Assembly: GCF_020966635.1 (NCBI RefSeq) | Contig: NZ_JAJKFQ010000011.1 | Location: 992,001-1,056,000 of the forward strand | Source: Stieleria sp. JC731 | GTDB taxonomy: Bacteria > Planctomycetota > Planctomycetia > Pirellulales > Pirellulaceae | DNA length: 64,000 nt | Direction of reading: 5' to 3' | Shown here: piece by piece, positions 1 to 9,120 of the stretch | How the letters are laid out: each line of letters begins with the position of its first letter | Numbering within the stretch: the first letter of the stretch is position 1 | Program-made: the position numbers and the translations under genes | Notes under the pieces: model-generated | Databases searched by the model: none | What the model saw: the letters and a program-made list of their open reading frames with translations, nothing else | What the model was told of the DNA's origin: nothing

Positions 1-17
1 TTACCACGGAAGGTTCA

Positions 18-734
18 ATGATCAACGGTCTCTATAGCGGCGCCGCGGCGATGCAGATGCTCGCAAAGCATCAAGAGCTGATCAGCAGCAACCTGATGCA
101 CGTCAACAGCAGCGGCCACCGTCGGGTACAGCCCGCAGTTCGCCAGCGGTTCGGTGACGGATCGCCCGAGCTGACGATCGACCGCGGCCCCGAGGTCGAC
201 AAAGTCACCACGGATTTTCGACCAGGTCGGCTCGTCGATACCAATCGCCCCCTGGACATCGCAATTTCTGGAAATGGGTTCTTCTCGTTCCAAAATGGCG
301 ATCAAGAAATCTTGACTCGAAATGGCCGTCTGTTTCGTGACGCCGAAAGCGGTGAGCTGGTCAACGAAGATGGCTATCCCATCCAGGGAGAGAACGGCGC
401 AATTGTCGTTGACCCAAACATTGCCGAACAGAGCATCGGTATCGCTAGCGACGGAACCGTTTCCGCCAACGGAAATGTGCTTGGGAAGATCCAAGCGGTC
501 GCATTTGATAACAACGAAACGTTGATCCCTTTCGGCGCGATCGCGTTCACGCGAGGCGTTGATACCGTGGAGAGCGAGGCTCCGGCGAAGATCGTTCAGA
601 ACCGACATGAGCTGTCCAACGTTCAGCCGGTTTTCGAATTGATCTCGCTGATCGTCAACACCCGCCAGCATGAAGCCGTTCAGAAGGCAACCAGTTCGCT
701 GGCTGATTCACTTCAAGAATACATTCGTTCATAG
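18..734 (+). CDS. flgF: Flagellar basal-body rod protein FlgF
   Basis: This 238-residue protein belongs to the FlgF/FlgG family that builds the flagellar rod in the periplasm. The N-terminus (MINGLYSGAAAM, followed by a SNLMHVNSSG stretch) is the conserved rod/hook assembly motif, and the C-terminus (LISLIVNTRQHEAVQKATSS) is the matching C-terminal helix. The central part contains the typical AISGNGFFSFQ and LTRNGRLFRDAESGELVNEDGY motifs. The ATG is preceded by ggaagg about 6 bp upstream. FlgF rather than a second FlgG is chosen because a clearer FlgG follows directly and this copy is shorter and more divergent. It is the first gene of a nine-gene plus-strand flagellar operon. Any upstream flagellar genes lie outside the window. 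Confidence 0.9.
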   Translation: MINGLYSGAAAMQMLAKHQELISSNLMHVNSSGHRRVQPAVRQRFGDGSPELTIDRGPEVDKVTTDFRPGRLVDTNRPLDIAISGNGFFSFQNGDQEILTRNGRLFRDAESGELVNEDGYPIQGENGAIVVDPNIAEQSIGIASDGTVSANGNVLGKIQAVAFDNNETLIPFGAIAFTRGVDTVESEAPAKIVQNRHELSNVQPVFELISLIVNTRQHEAVQKATSSLADSLQEYIRS

Positions 735-829
735 GCAGGCCGGATCCGTTTGACGGTCGCCCTCCCGCTTCGAACGAATCCGATTCTGTCTTATTCGCAT
801 TTGTCCTTTACCCGTAGCAACCCAGGCCA

Positions 830-1609
830 ATGTTAAAAGCTTTTTACTCCAGCGCGACTGGTATGCGCGCCCAAGAGGTGATGATTGACAACACGGCCAA
901 TAACTTGGCGAATGTCAATACAACCGGGTTTAAGCGTAAGCACATCAATTTCGCCGATTTGATCTACGACACAAACAGCCCACCCGGGGCGGCCGGTGCG
1001 AACGGAATCATCAAGCCGATCGGTTTGCAAATCGGTAGCGGTGTTCGTGCCGTGGGCACAACAACGATGTTTTCGCAGGGGACGCCGCAGGAAACCGGGA
1101 TCGATACGCACATGGCGATCGAAGGCGAAGGGTTCTTCAAAGTAACACAGGGTGCAAATATCGCTTACACGCGTGACGGATCATTCGTTCGTGATGACCA
1201 AGGGCAGTTGGTCACCGCGGACGGATACATTCTGGATCCTGCGGTGACGATCCCACCTGAAGCGACGCAGTTGTCGATCTCGGCTGGAGGCGTTGTTAGC
1301 TATCAGGTCAACGGAGTTTCCACCACCGGGCCGACGATTCAGTTGGCTCGTTTTCCCAATCCCGCCGGCCTTCAGAACATCGGAAACAACCTTTACACCG
1401 AGACCCCCGCGAGCGGTGCCGAGGTCCTTGGGTTGCCAGGCGTCACCGGCAATGGATTGGTGCGACAGAACTACGTTGAAGGTTCAAACGTCGAAGTTGT
1501 CTCGGAACTCGTGTCCTTGATCACAGCCCAACGCGCCTACGAAATCAACTCGCGTGCCATTCGAGCCGGTGACGAGATGCTCTCCTCGGCAAGTGACCTC
1601 GTTCGATAG
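830..1609 (+). CDS. flgG: Flagellar distal rod protein FlgG
   Basis: The product has 259 residues, the usual length of FlgG, which forms the distal rod passing through the P and L rings. It shows the N-terminal motif LKAFYSSATGMRAQEVMIDNTANNLANVNTTGFKR (residues 2-36), the internal MAIEGEGFFKV and YTRDGSF motifs and the C-terminal VVSELVSLITAQRAYEINSRAI stretch. These are diagnostic for FlgG. It lies 95 bp after flgF and 14 bp before flgA, consistent with one transcript. The order flgF-flgG-flgA-flgH-flgI is shared by several phyla. Nothing is odd about this copy. Confidence 0.96.
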   Translation: MLKAFYSSATGMRAQEVMIDNTANNLANVNTTGFKRKHINFADLIYDTNSPPGAAGANGIIKPIGLQIGSGVRAVGTTTMFSQGTPQETGIDTHMAIEGEGFFKVTQGANIAYTRDGSFVRDDQGQLVTADGYILDPAVTIPPEATQLSISAGGVVSYQVNGVSTTGPTIQLARFPNPAGLQNIGNNLYTETPASGAEVLGLPGVTGNGLVRQNYVEGSNVEVVSELVSLITAQRAYEINSRAIRAGDEMLSSASDLVR

Positions 1610-1623
1610 GTTTCTATAGTTCA

Positions 1624-2712
1624 ATGAATGAACGAATCTCCAATTCGAAAATCCCATCAGCTATCAAGCGGATGTTTCGGCAAATACGTTTGCCGATACT
1701 CGCTTCGGTGGTCGTTGCGATGGGGATGGCCATGATGGTCACCAACGTCCAGGCGGAACGGGTAACCCTGCGAGTCAAAGAGGGACAAAGCGGCGTGACC
1801 GATCGGACGGTGCACATCGGTGACATCGCGACGCTCGAAGGTGGCTCGACAACGGATCGCCGTTTGATGTCGCAATTGGATCTCGATTCGGTCGTCGACG
1901 GACAACCCTGTTTGATTTCACAGCGACAGATCAATACACGGTTATTGCTCGCTGGCTTTTCACGGCAGGATTTTCAGATCATTGGGCCGGCTGTGGCTCA
2001 GGCGATTTCGACTTCGCCGGATCATCAATCCAAGATGATCACGAATATCCTTGCGGCCCAATTGGGCAGTCAGTTTGGGATTGATGCCAAGCGAATCAGC
2101 ATTCGACTGGACAATGCCACACAGGTCGATTCGTTTATCAACCAATTCGATATTTCCAGTGACGCGATCAAGTTGGCACCACGCAACGACTTTCCGATCG
2201 GGCGTACCCGTTTGCAGATGCAGTGCGCTCAGAAGAGCTCCACACAAAGTCGACTTCCGCACCAAGTCTGGCTGGACGTGACTGTCGGTTTGTCGATGCG
2301 TGTGGCGGTTGCCAGCGAACCTGTAACACGTGGCGCGACGATCACCGATCAAATGATTCAGGTGGTCGAGCGCACCATCAGCTCACGCGCTGATTATGTC
2401 GACGCGGATTCCGTCGCCGGAAAGACGGCCAGTCGCTACGTTCCGCCGGGGACAATTCTGCTGGCAAGTCATTTGATCGCATCCCGGCAAAGTTCAACGC
2501 CGGTTGTCAAACGCAATGATGTGATCGATGTCGTCATTCGCGCCGGAGCGGGAGAGATCCGTCTTAAGAACGCCCGTGCGATGGAACCGGGGCACCCCGG
2601 GGATACGATCGAAATCCTCAACCCCAAATCCGGAAAACGATTCAATGCGGAAGTGGTCAGTGCAAACTTGGCCACGATCGCCCCGACCGGGCAAAGGAGG
2701 CTAGTTCGATGA
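1624..2712 (+). CDS. flgA: Flagella basal body P-ring formation protein FlgA
   Basis: FlgA is a periplasmic chaperone for assembly of the P ring. The protein is 362 residues. Near residues 28-45 it has a hydrophobic export segment ending in VQA. The C-terminal third holds the SAF domain typical of FlgA: an AVASEPVTRGATITDQM segment (about 225-250) followed by RYVPPGTILLASHL and a RNDVIDVVIRAGAGEIRLKNARAME stretch ending in VVSANLATI. The protein is longer than the enterobacterial form (about 220), with an extra N-terminal domain as in many other phyla. Its stop overlaps the flgH start by 4 bp (ATGA), so translation is probably coupled. Confidence 0.88.
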   Translation: MNERISNSKIPSAIKRMFRQIRLPILASVVVAMGMAMMVTNVQAERVTLRVKEGQSGVTDRTVHIGDIATLEGGSTTDRRLMSQLDLDSVVDGQPCLISQRQINTRLLLAGFSRQDFQIIGPAVAQAISTSPDHQSKMITNILAAQLGSQFGIDAKRISIRLDNATQVDSFINQFDISSDAIKLAPRNDFPIGRTRLQMQCAQKSSTQSRLPHQVWLDVTVGLSMRVAVASEPVTRGATITDQMIQVVERTISSRADYVDADSVAGKTASRYVPPGTILLASHLIASRQSSTPVVKRNDVIDVVIRAGAGEIRLKNARAMEPGHPGDTIEILNPKSGKRFNAEVVSANLATIAPTGQRRLVR

Positions 2713-3347
2713 TCCAGATTCGATTGACAATATTTACTTGGGTTTTGACATGGATGGTGGCGACCGTTCTGTGGTGCCAACATTCACCCGCACAAAGCCT
2801 GTTTGAAAGACGAAGTGCGAACCAGATAGACCAATACCGAGACTACGTCGCGAGACAACGCGGCGACACCTTGACGGTCATGGTGGCCGAAAGCACCGAT
2901 GTCGAAAACCGCGACGAACGCGTCATGGACAAGCAGGGGCAATCAAGTTCGTCGCAAGGATTTGATTACGCGTTCGGAGGCGATGTCGGTACCAGTACCG
3001 GTGACGCGTTCTTGGGAACGAACTCCGCAAACCAACGGGGCTTCAGTGGTGACGCGGAGTTCCGAAGTGCGCGAGCGATCAGTGATCAATTCGGTGTCAC
3101 CGTTGTCGACGTACTACCCAACGGCAACCTCGTCCTCGAAGGCTTTCGATCGGTCAGCGTGCAGGGTGATGTGCGTCGTATGAGATTGACCGGTGTGGTT
3201 CGTCAATACGACATTCTGCCAGGCAATATGGTTCCCTCGAACAAGGTTGCCGACCTGCGGTTGACGCTTGATGCCGAAGGCGCCGAGCAAGCATTCACAA
3301 GCCAGGGATGGCTGAGCTCTCGCATCAATCGCTTGTGGCCATTCTAA
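2709..3347 (+). CDS. flgH: Flagellar L-ring protein FlgH
   Basis: FlgH forms the outer-membrane L ring. The 212-residue product starts with a signal segment ending near SPAQS. It then shows the FlgH pattern: RQRGDTLTVMVAEST (about residues 50-64), a Ser/Gly-rich region, VTVVDVLPNGNLVLEGFRSV, and a C-terminal LTGVVRQYDILPGNMVPSNKVADLRL segment. The cysteine near residue 23 sits in VLWCQ, a poor lipobox, so lipidation is uncertain although most FlgH proteins are lipoproteins. The ATG overlaps the flgA stop. An aaggag motif immediately after the stop serves flgI. Confidence 0.92.
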   Translation: MIQIRLTIFTWVLTWMVATVLWCQHSPAQSLFERRSANQIDQYRDYVARQRGDTLTVMVAESTDVENRDERVMDKQGQSSSSQGFDYAFGGDVGTSTGDAFLGTNSANQRGFSGDAEFRSARAISDQFGVTVVDVLPNGNLVLEGFRSVSVQGDVRRMRLTGVVRQYDILPGNMVPSNKVADLRLTLDAEGAEQAFTSQGWLSSRINRLWPF

Positions 3348-3361
3348 GGAGCATTCAAGCC

Positions 3362-4642
3362 GTGACTTTTCCACGCACGGGGTTTGGAACCGACGTGACA
3401 TTGCACAATCGTCCGACACGAGTCGTCTTGTTGTGGCTTGCGCTGCTAGCGTTAGTGCTGGGACAATGCTCGACATTGTATGCGCAAGGATTGCCGGCAC
3501 TTCCGCCAGGCGCGGGCGCCGTACAGCCGTTGCCTGGGCCTGCAGCTAATCCACCTGTTGGGATGCAACCGGATCCGGCATCGGCTTTGCCGCCTTTGCC
3601 ACCCGCTTCGCCGCGTTTTGATCCCTCGGTGCGAATCAAGGATATCACGTTTATCGAAGGCGACCGTGTAAACCATCTCTCTGGCGAGGGTTTGGTTTTC
3701 GGGCTCAGCGGTACGGGAGGCAAGTCGCTACAAACGCGTCAAATGGCGACGAACTTCTATCTGCGAAAGGGACTTCGTGTTAACACCGTTGATACGAAAA
3801 ACATGTCTGCGGTGGTGGTGTCTGGAAAGGTCCCCGCGTTCGCGCGGAAGGGCGAGACAATCTTGGTCACCGTTTCGGTGGGTGACGACGCATCAAGTTT
3901 GCGTGGTGGGACGTTGAACCAAACCGCGCTGCGTGGGATCGATGACGAGATCTACGCGATCGCGCAAGGCCCCATCATCGGTGGCGGTATCAGTGCGCAA
4001 GGCGCGGCGGCTTCGGTTCAAGTCAACCATCCGACCGTCGGTGTTTGCGAAGCGATCGTTGAACGCGAAATCCCCTGCACCAGCATCGTCAACAACGGTC
4101 AGATTCGAATCGTCCTTCGGAATAAGTCCTATTCGACCGCGACAGAGATCACCAATGCGCTCAATCGTGTCTTTCCCGGCTATGCACGTGCAACCGATAG
4201 TGGAACGGTCGATGTATTCATTCCGCCATCGTTCAGTGATTCAGTCACGCAGTTCGTTTCGATCATCGGCAATCTACGCGTGACCCCGGATACGCCCGCG
4301 CGAGTTGTCATCAATCAAAAGACCGGTTCGGTGGTGTTTGGACATCACGTCAAGATCGCACCGGTCTTGTTCGCGAGTGAAAATATCGTCATCGCGACGA
4401 ATGAAACGGCTGTCGCGTCACAGCCGAATCCCTTGGCCGGTGGAGATACCACTGTGTTGCCGAGAACCGGAATCGACGTCTTTGAAAGCGGCGGACGCTA
4501 CAACGTTTTGCCAGCGGGTATGACGGTGGGTGATCTTGCGACGGCGCTAAACACGCTGGCTGTCTCTCCAACGACGTTAATCAACATCATGACTTCGCTA
4601 CGGAATCATGGTGCGTTAAAAGCTGAACTGGTCATCGAATAG
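3362..4642 (+). CDS. flgI: Flagellar P-ring protein FlgI
   Basis: FlgI is the periplasmic P-ring subunit. The reading frame is open from an ATG at 3308 inside flgH. The GTG at 3362 is preferred because aaggag lies about 10 bp upstream and translation from it begins just before a normal signal peptide (LLWLALLALVLGQCSTLYAQG). This gives 426 residues. Family hallmarks follow: VRIKDITFIEGDRVNHLSGEGLVFGLSGTGGKS, then MSAVVVSGKVPAFARKGETILVTVSVGDDASSLRGGTLNQTAL, a C-terminal NQKTGSVVFGHHVKI, and LATALNTLAVSPTTLINIMTSLRNHGAL at the end. A proline/alanine-rich linker follows the signal peptide and is not typical of enterobacterial FlgI. Confidence 0.95.
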   Translation: MTFPRTGFGTDVTLHNRPTRVVLLWLALLALVLGQCSTLYAQGLPALPPGAGAVQPLPGPAANPPVGMQPDPASALPPLPPASPRFDPSVRIKDITFIEGDRVNHLSGEGLVFGLSGTGGKSLQTRQMATNFYLRKGLRVNTVDTKNMSAVVVSGKVPAFARKGETILVTVSVGDDASSLRGGTLNQTALRGIDDEIYAIAQGPIIGGGISAQGAAASVQVNHPTVGVCEAIVEREIPCTSIVNNGQIRIVLRNKSYSTATEITNALNRVFPGYARATDSGTVDVFIPPSFSDSVTQFVSIIGNLRVTPDTPARVVINQKTGSVVFGHHVKIAPVLFASENIVIATNETAVASQPNPLAGGDTTVLPRTGIDVFESGGRYNVLPAGMTVGDLATALNTLAVSPTTLINIMTSLRNHGALKAELVIE

Positions 4643-4660
4643 CTCTGGAAGGGAAAACCA

Positions 4661-4999
4661 ATGGATGGGATTTCATCAAGCATGGCGATGTCGGCTCCGA
4701 CCGGAATGTCTGCGATTGGAAACGGCGTGACCGCTTCGGCAGAAAACATCCAGGAGATCGGCCAGGAATTCGAAAGCGTGTTCGTTTCGATGCTGCTGAA
4801 AGAGATGAGAAACTCGCTTGACGAAGGATTCTTTGGCGGCGAGGCGAGCGACTCATTCGGAGGGATGTTCGACATGTTCATTGGCCAACACCTATCAAAG
4901 TCCAATGCTTTGGGTGTCGGGCAGATGTTGGCCGAACAATACAACAGCCAACAGGACGGCAAACCCTTAGTTGGGGAAAGCCTGTCAAAGGTTTCCTAA
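4661..4999 (+). CDS. Rod-binding protein (FlgJ N-terminal domain only)
   Basis: This 112-residue protein corresponds to the N-terminal rod-capping domain of FlgJ. The motif FESVFVSMLLKEMRNSLDEG (about 39-58), followed by a GGMFDMFIGQHLSKSNALGVGQMLAEQ region, is the Rod-binding family pattern. The C-terminal muramidase domain found in enterobacterial FlgJ is absent, so a separate lytic enzyme must open the peptidoglycan. It starts 18 bp after flgI and is followed after 70 bp by a FlgN-like gene. This single-domain form is common outside Proteobacteria. Confidence 0.88.
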   Translation: MDGISSSMAMSAPTGMSAIGNGVTASAENIQEIGQEFESVFVSMLLKEMRNSLDEGFFGGEASDSFGGMFDMFIGQHLSKSNALGVGQMLAEQYNSQQDGKPLVGESLSKVS

Positions 5000-5069
5000 C
5001 TTATCAGTCGTATATTTACTAACAACGAGGGTCCGGTTTTGGACTCAGCCCATACCCGACGGAATCACA

Positions 5070-5597
5070 ATGAGGCTGCAAACGGAAAACTACGACGCGT
5101 TGCTTGAGTCACACCTCGAGCTGGAAGAACGTATCGCAGACACGCTCGAAACGTTGAACGAGGCGATGGCGTCCATGATCGACGGTACGGGTGTCCATGG
5201 TCCATCGACCGATGGTCTCGATCGCGTCGCCCCGTTGATCGAACAACTGAAGGAACGGTCCGAACTAAGCCGGCAGTCCCGCGAACAGTTGCTCGACGGA
5301 CTCGCAGATGAAGTCGTAGGTGAACAGAAGCGAAAAATCGGTTTGCGTCAACTAATCCGACACGCGTCGGAAACCAAAGCTGCTCAACTGGACGAACGAC
5401 GGAAAGTAGTCAGCGACCGAATCGTCGAAGCACGCCATAGTTTGACTGCGACGCAAGCCGTCATCTTTTACTCGATGGATTTTCACCGTCGATATTTGAT
5501 GGGTGTGCTGCAATGTGGTGATGACCAGCAAGGTTATCAAGCGGATGGGCAATCGATGAAACTGCCAACCGAAAAGATCTTCGGAAGGAATTGCTAA
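5070..5597 (+). CDS. FlgN-like flagellar export chaperone
   Basis: This 175-residue, charged, helix-rich protein lies directly before flgK and flgL, the usual place for FlgN, the cytosolic chaperone that guards FlgK and FlgL before export. The N-terminal part (YDALLESHLELEERIADTLETLNEAMASMIDG) is a predicted coiled coil like that of FlgN. The frame is open back to 4971, which would overlap the preceding gene by 29 bp. The ATG at 5070 is preferred because the extra upstream residues look non-coding and the length then fits the family. Sequence similarity alone is weak, so the call relies on position, size and helical character. Confidence 0.7.
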   Translation: MRLQTENYDALLESHLELEERIADTLETLNEAMASMIDGTGVHGPSTDGLDRVAPLIEQLKERSELSRQSREQLLDGLADEVVGEQKRKIGLRQLIRHASETKAAQLDERRKVVSDRIVEARHSLTATQAVIFYSMDFHRRYLMGVLQCGDDQQGYQADGQSMKLPTEKIFGRNC

Positions 5598-5599
5598 GC

Positions 5600-7564
5600 A
5601 TGCCAAATTTCAACATCGGTTTATCGGCTCTCCGTAGCAGCCAGTTCGCACTGCAGGTGGTGTCCAACAATGTCGGCAATGCGAACACCGAAGGCTACCA
5701 CCGCCGCCGCGTCGAGATGGCGACCGTTCCGCCAAACTTGATTGCCGGTCACCGAATCGGCAATGGCGTTGATATCTCTTACATCCGTCGTATCGAAGAC
5801 AAGGTTACCGAGACAACGTTGACGAATGTGATTTCGGATGTCACCTTCGTCGATGAGTCTTTGGTCATCGAGCGTAAAATTGAATCGTCGTTGCTTTCGG
5901 GCGATAGCGAACTTGGGCAGGTTTTGGACGTCTTTCTTTCCGAGTTCAAAAATCTATCGTCCAGTCCCAACGAGCCGACACAGCGTGAAGTTGTTCTCAA
6001 GTCGGCGCAACAATTTGCACAGGCGATTGCCAGCACGAAGGAAGAGCTGAACAGCTTAAGGCAAACCGTTCGTTTGCAGGTGACACACGAAGCGGAAAAC
6101 ATCAATCGTGAATTTGAGCATCTTAGCGATGTCAGCCTCGCGATCGCTGGATTCAAAGCCCGTGGGATTGAACACAACAATGAACTTGATGACCGTGACG
6201 CTCTGTTGAACCGTCTCGCTGCCGCCATCGGTGTTGAACGACGAGAGCAAAGCGACGGGACGTTGAACCTAGTCATCGGTCGTCACTCGATTCAGCAAGG
6301 GAACTTTGCCAATGAGCTGACCGTTGGCGATTCCGTCGATCCACTTGAAGTTTACTTGGACGGACGTGAAACGCCGTTGACGGTCGAAAATGGGCGATTG
6401 GGTGCGCTGTTGAATGCGTACAACGAAACGATTCCCGCAGTTGAAGAAAAGCTGGATCAGCTGGCCAATCAATTGATCAACACGATCAACCAAATTCATG
6501 CTACCGGTGTCGGGCCTGCCGGCGGGTTTCAGAACCTCGTCGGAAACACGCGAATCGATTCTGCCTCCGATCCGCTCTCTGGCGAGATCAACTATGCGGA
6601 CATTCGTTCCGGAGACCTGACGATCGCCTTGACGGATGCGAACGGAAATCGTGAGCTGCAAACAATCAGCATCGATCCTAGTGTCGATAGTTTGGACGAT
6701 GTCGCGGCAAGAATCTCTGGTTTGACCGGACTGAACGCTTCGGTCAACACCTCGACAAATCAAATCCAGATCACCAGCGCATCCGGATTCAAATTTGATT
6801 TTGCAGGCGGCATTGATACTCAGCCCGATTTGTCGTTGGTCACCGGGACTAGTACGGCCGAATTGTCTGGCACCTATACCGGCGATACGAACGAAACCTA
6901 TACGTTTCGCATCGAAGGTACCGGAACGGTCGGGCAAACGAGCGGACTGTTCGTCAACGTTTTCGATTCGGGCGGCGGTTTGGTCGAAAAGTACAACGTT
7001 GGCGAAGGTTACGAAGCGGGCTCCGAAATCGAATTGCCCAACGGTGCGAGAGTGACGTTTGAGGCCGGCACGTTGAACAACGCTGATGAGTTTTCGTCAA
7101 CATTCATCGGTGAGCCAGATCAAACGAATTTCCTCTCCGCGATGCAGCTCAATTCGTTCTTCTTCGGGTTTGATGGGAACACGATGAAGGTCGATGATCA
7201 GCTGTTGCTTGACCCTCGGCGTTTGGCATCAGGTAAAACGGGCGAGCCATCGGACACTTCCAATCTGCCTAATTTCATCGCGGTGCATGGCGCACCGCTA
7301 ATGCCCGGCGATCGGACCTTTTCCGAATTTACAGACGAAATCGCTACCGAGCTTGGATTCGATATCCAAACCAACGAGAAGCTGTCCGACAGTTTGGGAG
7401 CGTACAAGCTGCGTCTTGAGCAAGAACGTGACTCCAAATCAGCTGTCGACCTCAACGAAGAACTGGTCTATCTGCAGCAATATCAAAAGTCCTACGAAGC
7501 CGCGGTGAGAATCATTCAAGCGACTGACAATATTCTCAACGAGCTCTTTTCGATCCTAAGGTAA
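5600..7564 (+). CDS. flgK: Flagellar hook-associated protein 1 FlgK
   Basis: FlgK forms the first hook-filament junction zone. The start is set at the ATG at 5600 because ggaagga lies about 10 bp upstream; an in-frame TTG at 5591 is too close to that site. The 654-residue product has the N-terminal MPNFNIGLSALRSSQFALQV and SNNVGNANTEGYHRRRVEM motifs. A long coiled coil follows at about residues 90-190, and the C-terminus ends in LNEELVYLQQYQKSYEAAVRI, the conserved D0 helix. The centre (about 330-520) is a variable surface region rich in beta-strand and Thr/Ser/Gly. The length is slightly above the roughly 550 residues of enterobacterial FlgK. Confidence 0.95.
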   Translation: MPNFNIGLSALRSSQFALQVVSNNVGNANTEGYHRRRVEMATVPPNLIAGHRIGNGVDISYIRRIEDKVTETTLTNVISDVTFVDESLVIERKIESSLLSGDSELGQVLDVFLSEFKNLSSSPNEPTQREVVLKSAQQFAQAIASTKEELNSLRQTVRLQVTHEAENINREFEHLSDVSLAIAGFKARGIEHNNELDDRDALLNRLAAAIGVERREQSDGTLNLVIGRHSIQQGNFANELTVGDSVDPLEVYLDGRETPLTVENGRLGALLNAYNETIPAVEEKLDQLANQLINTINQIHATGVGPAGGFQNLVGNTRIDSASDPLSGEINYADIRSGDLTIALTDANGNRELQTISIDPSVDSLDDVAARISGLTGLNASVNTSTNQIQITSASGFKFDFAGGIDTQPDLSLVTGTSTAELSGTYTGDTNETYTFRIEGTGTVGQTSGLFVNVFDSGGGLVEKYNVGEGYEAGSEIELPNGARVTFEAGTLNNADEFSSTFIGEPDQTNFLSAMQLNSFFFGFDGNTMKVDDQLLLDPRRLASGKTGEPSDTSNLPNFIAVHGAPLMPGDRTFSEFTDEIATELGFDIQTNEKLSDSLGAYKLRLEQERDSKSAVDLNEELVYLQQYQKSYEAAVRIIQATDNILNELFSILR

Positions 7565-7568
7565 GTCG

Positions 7569-9026
7569 ATGAATAGTCGTGTCACCACAGCAGCCTTCAC
7601 CCGGAACGCGATTCATTTTTCGTCGTTGCACAATTCGCGGCTGCTGTCATCTCAAAAGCAAATTACGTCAGGGCTTCGATTTCAGAATGCGTCGGAAGAA
7701 CCGATTGACTATCGTCGCATCCGTGCATTCAAAACCGAATATGTCAAACTGCAAACGGATAAGCAGTCTATCGAACTGGCAACTTCGACTTTGAACGCCT
7801 CTGTTGCCCAATTGCAAGATGCGGGTGAGCTGGTTAGCTATGCCAAAACGCTTGTGCAACGTGGGATCCAGGCACTTGATGACGACGAAAAGCTTTCTTT
7901 GTCGACCGAGATCGACGCTTTACTGGAACAAGCGAAAGCGATTGGCTTGACGAAGTTCAACGGGAACTACCTGTATGGCGGGACCCGTTCGGTCGATCCT
8001 CCTTTCCAATTTGACAAGCCGATCTATGAAAATGGCTTGCCTCAATCGACATACAACGGGACGTCTCAGCGCAGCCAAACCTTCATTGGTGAATCGATTT
8101 CGATCGACACGTTCTATTCGGGAAAGGAAATCTTTGGCGCTTCCGGTCGACAATCCACGCTGTTGGTGGGGACAACTGGCGCCACACTTGGTGGCGGAAC
8201 GGATACCGTCGTCGGTCGTGCGACTTTAGAAGTCCGCCACACCAGTACGAGTTACTTCGGTTTATCCGGGATCGCGACGGGTGTCAGTTCCGCGACGGGC
8301 GATACTGTCATCGGGAATATTGGTGTTCACGAAGTCACGGTCGATGACACAAGCGGTACCGGCGCATTCGGCACCATCTCGCTCAATGGCGGTGATCCGA
8401 TCCCGTTTACCAATGCGGATACCAATTTGGAAGTCAAAGGTCGTGATGGCCAAGTCATCTATGTCGACACCACCAATATCACCGCGGGCTTTTCTGGTAC
8501 CGTCAATTTACAAGGGACCGGCACGCTTAGCATTGATGAAGGTGCGACGACGGTTCCGGTCGGTTTTGCCAGTCAACAAGTGTTGACGGACTCCGCGACA
8601 GGACGAACGGTCACGATCGATTCGACGTCGATCAGTTCAGCCGGGGACGACAGTCTGGAGTTCCCTGGAACGTCGGACCTGTTTCAAATTCTAAGTGCGA
8701 CCGCGGATGACCTTCGCAACGAGCGTGGGCTATCCAACGCCGCTGCTTCGGCCGCCCTAGACCGGCGTTGGACCGAACTGGATCTTGCGGCCAGTCAAAT
8801 CTATGACGCGATGGGCCAGCAAAGTACCTCGCTGAAAACCATGCAGACAATGGAGTCACGGGTCGATGATTTGATGCTTTCGACCGAGACATCGATCGCC
8901 GAAGTCCAAGGCACGGACTTTCCCGATGCCGTTATCAAAATGCAAAACGCGCAAACGTTACTTCAATACACGTATGCCGTGACAGCGAATATTTCATCGC
9001 TGGGGCTGCTTGAGTTCTTGGGCTAA
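7569..9026 (+). CDS. flgL: Flagellar hook-associated protein 3 FlgL
   Basis: FlgL is the second hook-filament junction protein and is related to flagellin. The N-terminus (RLLSSQKQITSGLRFQNASEEP) matches the D0/D1 core of flagellin-like proteins. Residues of the LTKFNGNYLYGGT type lie in D1, and the C-terminus (DAVIKMQNAQTLLQYTYAVTANISSLGLLEFL) is the closing D0 helix. At 485 residues it is much longer than the usual roughly 300, because an inserted beta-rich region (about 200-370) provides an extra surface domain. It begins 4 bp after the flgK stop. It is the last gene of the operon, and 94 bp separate it from the next gene. Confidence 0.92.
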   Translation: MNSRVTTAAFTRNAIHFSSLHNSRLLSSQKQITSGLRFQNASEEPIDYRRIRAFKTEYVKLQTDKQSIELATSTLNASVAQLQDAGELVSYAKTLVQRGIQALDDDEKLSLSTEIDALLEQAKAIGLTKFNGNYLYGGTRSVDPPFQFDKPIYENGLPQSTYNGTSQRSQTFIGESISIDTFYSGKEIFGASGRQSTLLVGTTGATLGGGTDTVVGRATLEVRHTSTSYFGLSGIATGVSSATGDTVIGNIGVHEVTVDDTSGTGAFGTISLNGGDPIPFTNADTNLEVKGRDGQVIYVDTTNITAGFSGTVNLQGTGTLSIDEGATTVPVGFASQQVLTDSATGRTVTIDSTSISSAGDDSLEFPGTSDLFQILSATADDLRNERGLSNAAASAALDRRWTELDLAASQIYDAMGQQSTSLKTMQTMESRVDDLMLSTETSIAEVQGTDFPDAVIKMQNAQTLLQYTYAVTANISSLGLLEFLG

Positions 9027-9120
9027 TGACTGGTTAGCTTCGCACCGATGAAGGTCGGTCCGACGAGATAAGCAAAGGCTCTGATGATTTTGTGTATGAT
9101 GGTTCTATCGCAAATTCGCA

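Noticed and set aside
15..671. Long open frame on the minus strand opposite flgF
   Set aside because: It is antisense to a clearly recognised gene, has no ribosome binding site and shows no domain. It arises from codon bias of the plus-strand gene.
3308..3361. ATG at 3308 as the flgI start
   Set aside because: It would overlap flgH by 40 bp. The GTG at 3362 has aaggag upstream and leads straight into a signal peptide.
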